The notes beneath the pieces are model-generated. The model saw only the letters and a list, made by a program, of their open reading frames with translations, was not told the origin of the DNA and did no database searches. This document shows positions 5,465-11,310 of a stretch of DNA of 11,310 nucleotides, in pieces (the first letter of the stretch is position 1; every line of letters begins with the position of its first letter). The position numbers and the translations under genes are program-made. This DNA is from Rhizobacter sp. (GTDB taxonomy: Bacteria; Pseudomonadota; Gammaproteobacteria; Burkholderiales; Burkholderiaceae_C): the NCBI GenBank assembly GCA_025359585.1, contig JANYFX010000006.1, positions 1 to 11,310 of the forward strand. The letters run 5' to 3'.

Positions 5465-7483
5465 TCAGGCCATCGCGCGGATGCGCTGCACCAGTGCGAG
5501 CGTCGAGGGCGCCGGCTTGGCCTGAAGCCCCCGGGCGATGGCCGCGCGGCAATGTTCGAACACGTTCAGCGCGGCGGCCTGCTCGCCGGCATCGCTGAGC
5601 AGGCGCATCAATTCGCGCGCGAGGTCTTCGGCCATCGGGTCGAGTTCGAGGGCCCGTTCGAGCAGCGGGCGCACGGCGCGCGTGTCGCCAGCGGCCACGA
5701 AGTGGCGCGCCAGTTGCGTCACGGTGCGTTTGAACTTGCTGGCCAGGCGCGAGCGGTAGACCATTTGCCAGGACTCGTCTTCGGTCTCGTGCAGGAAGTG
5801 CCCGCCGTACATCGCCAGCGCGCGCTGCGCGGCCTGAACGGCGGCCGGTGCCAGCACGGTCGAGGGCGCCGCGCCGGCGCCATCCACAAGCTGCTCGAAG
5901 GCCAGGCCGTCGACCCACACCAGCTTCGGGTTCAGGCTCACGCGGCCGAGTTCGAGCACGACCGCGTCGTCGTTGCCGAGCAGCTTGCGCAAGCGGTGCA
6001 GCGCCACGTTGAAGGCCGACTTGGCCTTGTCGCCTTCGAGGTCACGCCACAGCGCGAACATCACCGTGGTGGCCGACACGTCGCTGCCGCCCGAGGCCAC
6101 GATGAACTGCAGCAGTTCGAGCGGCTTCTTCGCGACCTTGCCGGTGAAGGCCAGGCGCTCGCCGCCGAGTTCGATCTGAAAGCGCCCGAGCGTGAGCACG
6201 CGGATCGGCCAGGGCCAGACCGACAGGTCGGGCCGCACGGCGTCGAGGCTGCGCGCGGTGATGACCTCGTGCACGAACGCGGTCTCCAACCCGTGCTCCA
6301 GACCGAGCGCGCAGATGCGCGCGGCCACGGCCGGGCTGGCGCGGAAGAAGTTCAGCCAGTGCAGGCGCTGGGCGAGTGACAGGCCGAGCTTCAACTCCGC
6401 CAGCGCGGTGGCTGTGTCGGGTGTTTCGATCAGCCCGAGCGCGCGTGCAAAGTGCGCCAGGCACCAGCAGAAGTCGGCCTGCGAGCCACTCGCTGCGCGG
6501 CCGGCACGTTCGAAGAAAGGCACTGCGCTCAGGCAGGCGCCGCTGGCCATCTGCACCTGGCCCTCCTGCATGATCGTCACACCCATCCAGCGCTCGGGGA
6601 ACTCGCAGTCAGTGGCCAGGCGCAGCGCCAGCCGCGCGTGCGTGATCGCCTGGCGGTGCCGGCCTTCGGTCAGGTCGAGTCGCGAGCGCAGCAGGTGCCA
6701 CCAGAAGGCCGGGCGCGGGGCGCGCGGATCGAGCAGCGGCTCGGCACGCGTCAGCGCGGCCTGTCCGGTGTCGACCCGGCCTTCGCCGATCGCCACCTGG
6801 GCTTCGACCAGCGCGCGTTTGAGTTCGATCGCCGGCACACGCGGGGCGACGCCCTCGTGCAGCGCGCGCACGGCGATCGCCCGCGCTGGTGCAGCACATT
6901 CGTACAGAGCCTGCACCAGCGCCTGGTGCCATTCTTCGGTCAGGCGCAGGCTCACGTCGGTGCTGCCCAGCGGCTGGCGCATCGCCAGCTCGACCCAGAG
7001 AGTCTTCTCCAGATCGAAGTGGGCGACGAAATAGGCCAGCACCGTCAGGCCGGCGCAGCAACGCACGGGCGCCGAGACCGCCTCGTTGCCGAGCTCGCGC
7101 GTGATGGCTTCGGCCAGTGGCGCGAGCCGTGGGTCGTCGAGCGCGCGGAACCAGCCGGCCACCAACGCACCGCTGCGCGCGAGCAGCCGGTGATCGGGGT
7201 CGGGGATGTGCTCGATGTGGGCGAGCGTTGCATTCACCACGGCCACGGCGTGCTCGAAGCCGGCGTAGTGGTCGTCGGCGATGCCGATGAACTGCACGAG
7301 CGCTGCGGCGGAGATCAGCCGGCCCTGCTGGCTGGCGGCGTCGTCCTGGGCTTCGAAGAGCGCGAGGGCGCTGCGCAACTCGTGGCGGCCGCAGCCCACG
7401 TCGTCGAGCGCCAGCGTGATGCCACGCTGCAGGGGCTGCCAGGCGTCCTGCGCTGCCTCGATCCCCCCAGATGCGCTCGCCAT
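5465..7483 (-). CDS. Transcriptional regulator with TPR-like region and C-terminal SARP-type wHTH plus BTAD domain
   Basis: Encodes 672 residues. Residues about 20-415 are a helical, alanine/leucine-rich region of TPR/MalT-like character (e.g. 'RALVEAQVAIGEGRVDTGQA', 'GRHRQAITHARLALRLA'). Residues about 426-531 form an OmpR/SARP-like winged helix: strand IRVLTLGRFQIELGG, helix AKKPLELLQFIVASGG (451-466), then VMFALWRD (474-481) and recognition helix AFNVALHRLRKLLG (490-503). Residues about 549-660 are a bacterial transcriptional activator domain (BTAD) with helical repeats. Canonical AfsR/SARP proteins carry the wHTH-BTAD at the N-terminus, often followed by an NTPase; here it is C-terminal and I see no Walker A motif, so no ATPase domain. 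The ATG at 7483 was chosen because AAAGG sits 7 bases upstream. The frame stays open up to 7591, but that would overlap the divergent gene. A target may be the divergent lipoprotein gene. Ligand or partner is unknown. Confidence 0.85.
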   Translation of the reverse strand: MASASGGIEAAQDAWQPLQRGITLALDDVGCGRHELRSALALFEAQDDAASQQGRLISAAALVQFIGIADDHYAGFEHAVAVVNATLAHIEHIPDPDHRLLARSGALVAGWFRALDDPRLAPLAEAITRELGNEAVSAPVRCCAGLTVLAYFVAHFDLEKTLWVELAMRQPLGSTDVSLRLTEEWHQALVQALYECAAPARAIAVRALHEGVAPRVPAIELKRALVEAQVAIGEGRVDTGQAALTRAEPLLDPRAPRPAFWWHLLRSRLDLTEGRHRQAITHARLALRLATDCEFPERWMGVTIMQEGQVQMASGACLSAVPFFERAGRAASGSQADFCWCLAHFARALGLIETPDTATALAELKLGLSLAQRLHWLNFFRASPAVAARICALGLEHGLETAFVHEVITARSLDAVRPDLSVWPWPIRVLTLGRFQIELGGERLAFTGKVAKKPLELLQFIVASGGSDVSATTVMFALWRDLEGDKAKSAFNVALHRLRKLLGNDDAVVLELGRVSLNPKLVWVDGLAFEQLVDGAGAAPSTVLAPAAVQAAQRALAMYGGHFLHETEDESWQMVYRSRLASKFKRTVTQLARHFVAAGDTRAVRPLLERALELDPMAEDLARELMRLLSDAGEQAAALNVFEHCRAAIARGLQAKPAPSTLALVQRIRAMA

Positions 7484-7490
7484 CGGTAAG

Positions 7491-7495
7491 CCTTT
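7491..7495 (-). promoter_or_regulatory. Shine-Dalgarno AAAGG deciding the regulator start
   Basis: On the minus strand AAAGG (plus-strand CCTTT) lies 7 bases upstream of the ATG at 7483. This supports the 672-residue form over longer in-frame readings (GTG at 7510, ATG at 7591). Confidence 0.6.
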
Positions 7496-7516
7496 CGTAA
7501 TGGCGCTCACTTTAGT

Positions 7517-7534
7517 CTGATCGCGAGCAATCAG
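7517..7534. promoter_or_regulatory. Dyad in the divergent gap, candidate operator
   Basis: CTGAT (7517-7521) and ATCAG (7530-7534) are perfect inverted arms with 8 bases between, near the middle of the 84-base gap between the two divergent genes. Spacing of about 13 bases centre to centre could suit a dimeric regulator. A second, GC-rich hairpin CCCCG (7536-7540)/CGGGG (7546-7550) follows at once and may lie in the lipoprotein leader. I could not find convincing -10/-35 pairs in either direction. Five-base arms can arise by chance. Confidence 0.3.
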
Positions 7535-7556
7535 GCCCCGCGTCCCGGGGTTCGCC

Positions 7557-7560
7557 GGAG
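7557..7560 (+). promoter_or_regulatory. Shine-Dalgarno GGAG for the lipoprotein gene
   Basis: GGAG lies 7 bases before the ATG at 7568, and the protein then begins with a well-formed lipoprotein signal peptide. Together these fix the start. Confidence 0.6.
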
Positions 7561-7567
7561 CATCGCC

Positions 7568-10258
7568 ATGGAAACAAGAATTCGTTCGCACCCACCGGGC
7601 CGCGCCTTGCGGTGGGCCATTGCCCAGGCATTCGCGCTGATCGTGGCGGCCTGCGGAGGTGGCGGCGAGAGTCCCGCGCCCGAGTCATCGACGCCGACGG
7701 TGACGACAATCGTCGTGTCGCTTTCTGCGGCCAGTGTCGGTGTGGGCCAGAGCCGCTCTGCGACGGCCGAAGCCCGGGACCAGAACGGTGCGGTGATGAC
7801 CGGCGTCAGCTTCAGCTGGGCTTCTTCGAACGGCAGCGTTGCGACCGTCACCGCCGGGGTCGTTACCGGCGTCGCGCCCGGAACCACCGGCATCACCGCG
7901 TCGAGCGGCGGCGTGACCAGCGCTGCCGCGAGCATCAACGTCGACGTGGTCGCGGTGGGCAGTGTCGTCATCGACAAGCCCATGGTGTTCCTGCCCGGTG
8001 GCGGCCAGTCGGCGCTACTGGCGGCGCAGGTGCTGGACCCGCAGGGCGCACCGGCATCCGGCACCGTCACCTGGATGTCCAGCGCGCCCGACAAGGTGTC
8101 GGTCGATGCGGCAGGCCGGCTGGTCGCCCTGACCATCGGCTCGGCGCAGATCTTCGCCGAAGCGAGTGGCGTGCGTTCTGCGCCAACGCTGGTGCTCGTC
8201 GCGCAACCGAAAGCCGGCGCGCTGCTCGTGACCGATGCGCAGGTGGTGTCGGTCAGCGCGCCGCTCGGCGGTGTTGCGGGCGAATTGCCGGGAGTCGGCA
8301 CACAGTACGAAGTCACGCTGCAAGGCGTGGCGGCGCCCGCGGCAGGCACGATGGTGATCGCGGCCGAGACCGCGCCGGTGGCAGGCAAGGTCGTCGCGAC
8401 GCGGCAGGAGGCCACCGGGCTGGTGGTCACGCTGGCACTGGCGCCGCTCTACGAACTGTTCAGCGACTACGACATCGCCTTGAGCATCGACCTGTCCACG
8501 GTACCGCTCGAAGTGGTGTCGGCGCGCGCGGCAGGGGCCCCGCGCAGTTCGCGCTGGCGCGAAAGTCCGCGCGCCCTGGCGGTGGCGCGCCCGCTCGAAG
8601 TGCTGGAGCCGTTCAAGACGTTCGACTGCAACGCCAGCATCGAGCCCCAACTCATCGAGAAAGCAATCCAGCTCACGCCGCAAGCCAAGCTGGTGCTCGT
8701 GCTCGAGGACCGGCCGGGCTACAGCAAACACGCACTGCAGGGTTCGCTGCAATTCGTTGGCAGCGTCGGCCTGAAGTTGCAGGCCGGCTTCAAGGCATCC
8801 GGAAAGTGCGAGGCCAAGCGGCAGTACGTGTTGAAAGCGGGCGGATGGTTGGGCGTGATCGTGTCGCCCGCGATCCACTACGGGCTGGGTGCGGAACTCA
8901 GCGGCGAAGTTCTGGTGGTCCAGGCCGAGTTGGGCGCAGTGGGCACCGTCGGCATGGACGTCGTCGCAGGCTGGGAATGCGGCGGTGTTTCGCCTGCCTG
9001 CCGGAGCCTGGACGAGGTCAAGCCTCTGAACAACTTCACGACGAACTCCAAGTTCCCCAGCGTGAATGATCTGCAGGCGAAAGTTTCGGCGCGGTTCTAT
9101 GCATTCGCCGGCCTCGACGCCGCCATCGGGCTCGGCGCGGTCAATGGTTCGATTCTGGAAGCCCGCAGCGGGCCCAGGCAGTCGTTCGATCTGGCGTTCG
9201 AGGAAGACCAGGCGGCGCGGCCCGACTACGCTGCCTCGTACGACTTGAAGCTCGAGAGCGGCATCGAACCCGGGGCGGCCCTGAAAAAAGCGATCGAGAA
9301 GGTCATCGGCGATGACTCTGTCGGCGTGAAGTTCAAGGGACAGCTTTCAACCGACGTCTCGGAATCGCCCAAGGGCACGCTCAGCGTCAGCGTGCCCAAA
9401 GTCAGGCCGGGGTCGCCGGTCGACTTCACGGTGGACCTGGACCAGACGACCGTGGCCTATTGGTTGCTCGACTACAACGTGGTCGGTGTGGAGCTCTACC
9501 GCCGGAAAGAAGGCGAAACCCAATTCACGTTCTGGAAGTTCATGGACCTGATCGCCACCAACCGGGCCACCTACCGCTGGACGCCCACCACCGACGACGC
9601 CGGCAAGTACGAAATCGCCGCCCTCACGAAGACCAAGATCGAGGTGCCCCTGCTCGAAGTCGCCAAGGACTCTGTCAGGGAACTCGAAGTCAGCTGCACT
9701 GGGGGGCCAGCGCCGTCGGCGAGCCCTTCAACGCGAGCACAAGCCCGGGCTGCGCGGGACAAACCCCTGGCGCTGAGCTGCACGGACACGTGGGCAGGCA
9801 CGGCCAGCGTCATCGGGCGCACACCCGGCAGCCCGCCGACCGACAACATCACCAGCACGTCCACAGTGAGCTGGAGATACGACCGGAACGAAGGCGGCAC
9901 CCTCATCTACATCCCCAGCGGAGGCAGTTTCGACCTGAAGTTCAACTTCACGTCCGCGGGTTGCAGCACGGCCTTGTTGCCCAACCACTTCATCATTCCC
10001 GACGACCCGTTGAGCCAGTCCCGGCTCTTCATCAGCAAGATTCCGCTGGCCCCGCCGACCTACGGAATTGCCGGCGTCCAGTTCGTCAACTTCACGGCCA
10101 CCACCTCTTGCCCGGGCAAGGCCGATGTCGTCACGAAGGTCGTCAACTACCGGGTCGACTACGCATCGGGCAGCGGGCCGTTCAACGATCAAGCCGTCTT
10201 GTTCGGTACTTACGAGGACGCGCAATTCACGAACACGTGGAACTTCAGCCGGCCATGA
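7568..10258 (+). CDS. Predicted lipoprotein with two BIG2-like Ig domains and large uncharacterised region
   Basis: Encodes 896 residues. The basic N-terminus, the hydrophobic stretch 'AIAQAFALIVAAC' and lipobox cysteine C29 followed by GGGGESPAPESS indicate a lipoprotein signal with a flexible linker. Residues about 46-127 and 130-212 are two bacterial Ig-like (BIG2) domains; the first has the classic pattern W-x-SSNGSVATVT-GVVTGVAPGTTGITA. About 215-320 is a beta-rich stretch. Residues 350-600 contain four cysteines (354, 414, 471, 478) and small-residue-rich segments such as GLGAELSGEV. About 605-700 looks like another beta-sandwich (TYRWTPTTDDAGKYEIAAL). The last 190 residues are beta-rich with four more cysteines (710, 738, 799, 848). 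I cannot assign a family beyond the Ig domains. Gly at +2 of the lipid Cys does not suggest inner-membrane retention, so an outer-membrane location is inferred. GGAG at 7557-7560, 7 bases before ATG 7568, supports the start. It diverges from the BTAD regulator. Confidence 0.82.
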   Translation: METRIRSHPPGRALRWAIAQAFALIVAACGGGGESPAPESSTPTVTTIVVSLSAASVGVGQSRSATAEARDQNGAVMTGVSFSWASSNGSVATVTAGVVTGVAPGTTGITASSGGVTSAAASINVDVVAVGSVVIDKPMVFLPGGGQSALLAAQVLDPQGAPASGTVTWMSSAPDKVSVDAAGRLVALTIGSAQIFAEASGVRSAPTLVLVAQPKAGALLVTDAQVVSVSAPLGGVAGELPGVGTQYEVTLQGVAAPAAGTMVIAAETAPVAGKVVATRQEATGLVVTLALAPLYELFSDYDIALSIDLSTVPLEVVSARAAGAPRSSRWRESPRALAVARPLEVLEPFKTFDCNASIEPQLIEKAIQLTPQAKLVLVLEDRPGYSKHALQGSLQFVGSVGLKLQAGFKASGKCEAKRQYVLKAGGWLGVIVSPAIHYGLGAELSGEVLVVQAELGAVGTVGMDVVAGWECGGVSPACRSLDEVKPLNNFTTNSKFPSVNDLQAKVSARFYAFAGLDAAIGLGAVNGSILEARSGPRQSFDLAFEEDQAARPDYAASYDLKLESGIEPGAALKKAIEKVIGDDSVGVKFKGQLSTDVSESPKGTLSVSVPKVRPGSPVDFTVDLDQTTVAYWLLDYNVVGVELYRRKEGETQFTFWKFMDLIATNRATYRWTPTTDDAGKYEIAALTKTKIEVPLLEVAKDSVRELEVSCTGGPAPSASPSTRAQARAARDKPLALSCTDTWAGTASVIGRTPGSPPTDNITSTSTVSWRYDRNEGGTLIYIPSGGSFDLKFNFTSAGCSTALLPNHFIIPDDPLSQSRLFISKIPLAPPTYGIAGVQFVNFTATTSCPGKADVVTKVVNYRVDYASGSGPFNDQAVLFGTYEDAQFTNTWNFSRP

Positions 10259-10307
10259 ACGCCGAGGTTCACGGCGGCCCGGAAGTGGCGCCTGCGATCG
10301 TTCGGGT

Positions 10308-10613
10308 TCAAGCCGGCATCGCCGAGCCGCAGTTCCAGCACTGCTCGAACGGCCCGTCGATCACCTCGTGGCAGCCCGGGCAGGCCCAGTGGCGGTGCGG
10401 CGGGTTGATCAGTTCCTTCAGCAGCGCGCGGGCGCGTTCGAGCTGATCGCCGTCCTGCACCCAGAGCTCGGGCAGCGTCTGGTCGGGTGGCACCTCGCCG
10501 GCGATGCTGCTCGCGTACTGGCGCTGCACCGTGGTCGGTACACCGGCGTGGCTGAGCAGGTCGGCCCAGAGCGTGGCGAGGGCGAGGTTCGGCGCGGTGG
10601 TCAGCCGTTTCAT
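10308..10613 (-). CDS. DUF2007-like small protein with C-terminal zinc ribbon
   Basis: Encodes 101 residues. The N-terminal part, MKRLTTAPNLALATLWADLL followed by 'SHAGVPTTVQRQYASSIAGE', then 'LPELWVQDGDQLERARALL', has the layout of DUF2007 (once annotated as a putative signal-transducing protein): a beta-alpha-beta unit in which the helix covers a position/locus ('DLLSHAGV') and a final helix follows 'LWVQD'. The C-terminal 25 residues carry two CxxC pairs (C78/C81 and C92/C95), a likely structural zinc ribbon. Its function is unknown. The ATG at 10613 was chosen because the recognisable domain starts right there; no good ribosome site is visible, and the frame is open further upstream, but that extension would run antisense into the quinone reductase gene. 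It converges on the lipoprotein gene with a 49-base gap, and diverges from the reductase gene across 76 bases. Confidence 0.8.
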   Translation of the reverse strand: MKRLTTAPNLALATLWADLLSHAGVPTTVQRQYASSIAGEVPPDQTLPELWVQDGDQLERARALLKELINPPHRHWACPGCHEVIDGPFEQCWNCGSAMPA

Positions 10614-10679
10614 GACTTCGTCGGCGTGCCCGGCAGGATCGCCGGCATGCTGGCACGATAGCGCACCCTTGAACGCCAC

Positions 10680-10683
10680 GGAG
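10680..10683 (+). promoter_or_regulatory. Shine-Dalgarno GGAG for the quinone reductase gene
   Basis: GGAG lies 6 bases before the ATG at 10690, supporting that start over the internal ATG pair around codons 24-25. Confidence 0.55.
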
Positions 10684-10689
10684 ACCCGA

Positions 10690-11310
10690 ATGACGACCCC
10701 CAGCACCAGCGCCCGGACCAGCCCGACCATCCGCATCGACCAGCAGGGCGGGCCCGAGATGATGAAGCTCGTCGAGCTGCCGGTCGGCGAGCCCGGCCCG
10801 GGCGAGATCCGCATCCGCCACCACGCCTGCGGCCTGAACTTCATCGACGTGTACCAGCGCTCCGGCGTCTACCCGTTCCCGATGCCGCTGTCGCTGGGCA
10901 TGGAGGCTGCCGGCGTCGTCGAGGCAGTGGGTGAGGGCGTCACGCACCTGAAGGCGGGCGACCGCGCGGCCTACGCCAGCAACCCGCCCGGCGCGTACTG
11001 CACGCTGCGCGTGATGCCGGCGAAGACGGTCGTGAAGCTGCCCGACGCGATCTCGTTCGAGACCGGCGCGGCGATGATGCTGAAGGGCCTGACCGCGCAG
11101 TACCTGCTGCGCAAGACGCTGCCGGTCGAGGGCCTGCAGCCCGGCGACTTCGTGCTGTTCCACGCCGCGGCCGGCGGTGTCGGCCTGATCGCCTGCCAGT
11201 GGGCCAAGGCGCTCGGCCTGCAACTGATCGGGACCGCCGGCTCGGACGAGAAGTGCGCGCTGGCCAGGGCCAACGGCGCCGCCTTCACGATCAACTACCG
11301 CACCGAGGAC
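10690..11310 (+). CDS. qor: NADPH:quinone reductase, zeta-crystallin type (3' truncated by window)
   Basis: The first 207 codons are present and the frame is still open at the window edge; the family is about 320-330 residues, so roughly two thirds is visible. Residues about 14-130 form the GroES-like substrate domain of the MDR superfamily, with 'GPGEIRIRHHACGLNFIDVY' (36-55), 'RSGVYPFPMPLSLGMEAAGV' (57-76) and 'VGEGVTHLKAGDR' (80-92). The nucleotide-binding domain begins with 'GLTAQYLLRKT' (133-143) and contains the AAAGGVG motif (159-165) that binds NADPH, followed by 'AKALGLQLIGTAGSDEK'. The Zn-binding cysteines of alcohol dehydrogenases are absent, as expected for quinone reductases. It likely reduces quinones with NADPH in the cytosol. 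The first 13 residues (MTTPSTSARTSPT) are an extra polar extension. It is transcribed divergently from the DUF2007-like gene. Confidence 0.92.
   Translation, partial: MTTPSTSARTSPTIRIDQQGGPEMMKLVELPVGEPGPGEIRIRHHACGLNFIDVYQRSGVYPFPMPLSLGMEAAGVVEAVGEGVTHLKAGDRAAYASNPPGAYCTLRVMPAKTVVKLPDAISFETGAAMMLKGLTAQYLLRKTLPVEGLQPGDFVLFHAAAGGVGLIACQWAKALGLQLIGTAGSDEKCALARANGAAFTINYRTED

Noticed and set aside
5454..5469. Inverted repeat CCTGAA-CGCC-TTCAGG spanning the two convergent stop codons, as a bidirectional terminator
   Set aside because: Half of each arm is forced, because a TGA and the complement of a convergent TGA always pair. Only three extra base pairs remain, the stem is 6 bases, and there is no T-tract on either side.
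5552..6379. Plus-strand open frames opposite the BTAD regulator
   Set aside because: The minus strand carries a recognisable winged helix and BTAD with a proper start and ribosome site. The plus-strand frames have antisense-type composition and no motifs.
5465..7591. Longer form of the BTAD regulator starting at 7591
   Set aside because: The extra 36 residues would be coded across the promoter gap and into the lipoprotein gene, are of unrelated composition, and a well-spaced AAAGG supports the start at 7483.
10260..10276. CGCCG/CGGCG hairpin after the lipoprotein stop as a terminator
   Set aside because: The 5-base stem with a 7-base loop has no T-tract and is common by chance at this base composition.
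1..11310. Defence island, mobile element or secretion cassette
   Set aside because: No transposase, integrase, toxin-antitoxin pair, nuclease, CRISPR repeat or conserved defence domain was seen. Gene content and composition look like ordinary chromosome.

Overview
This 11.3 kb window looks like ordinary chromosomal DNA of a GC-rich betaproteobacterium, most likely a Burkholderiales member near Rubrivivax, Leptothrix or Methylibium. The clues are the very high G/C content at third codon positions, the gene types, and a GC-rich hairpin-bearing intergenic element of a style I associate with that group. This placement comes from recognition, not a search. I see no tRNA, rRNA, CRISPR array, insertion sequence, integrase, phage gene or plasmid origin. 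Genes fill nearly the whole window and no gap exceeds about 110 bases.

Plus-strand block 1 (1-2898): the 3' end of a gamma-glutamyltranspeptidase gene, a 79-base gap holding two hairpins, a GNAT acetyltransferase, an EamA/DMT-family membrane transporter, and a short-chain dehydrogenase-like protein. The last three are nearly contiguous (gaps of 11 and 3 bases) and probably cotranscribed. The dehydrogenase-like protein has lost the canonical Tyr-Lys catalytic pair. Plus-strand block 2 (3008-5458): a soluble three-PAS sensor histidine kinase followed after 3 bases by a single-domain Rcp1-like response regulator, forming a two-component pair with no DNA-binding output.

A minus-strand gene (5465-7483) converges on the response regulator with 6 bases between the stop codons. 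It encodes a 672-residue protein with a TPR-like helical N-terminal part and a C-terminal SARP/BTAD-type DNA-binding module, but no ATPase domain. Diverging from it across an 84-base gap is a plus-strand gene for an 896-residue predicted lipoprotein with two bacterial Ig-like (BIG2) domains followed by about 680 residues I cannot assign. The shared gap contains a small dyad that could be an operator, so the regulator controlling the lipoprotein gene is a reasonable but unproven hypothesis.

The right end holds a small minus-strand DUF2007-like protein with a C-terminal zinc ribbon and the first 207 codons of a plus-strand NADPH:quinone reductase (zeta-crystallin type) that runs off the window.

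I found no clear new multi-gene system. The least explained parts are the regulator/lipoprotein divergent pair and the degenerate dehydrogenase coupled to the transporter.
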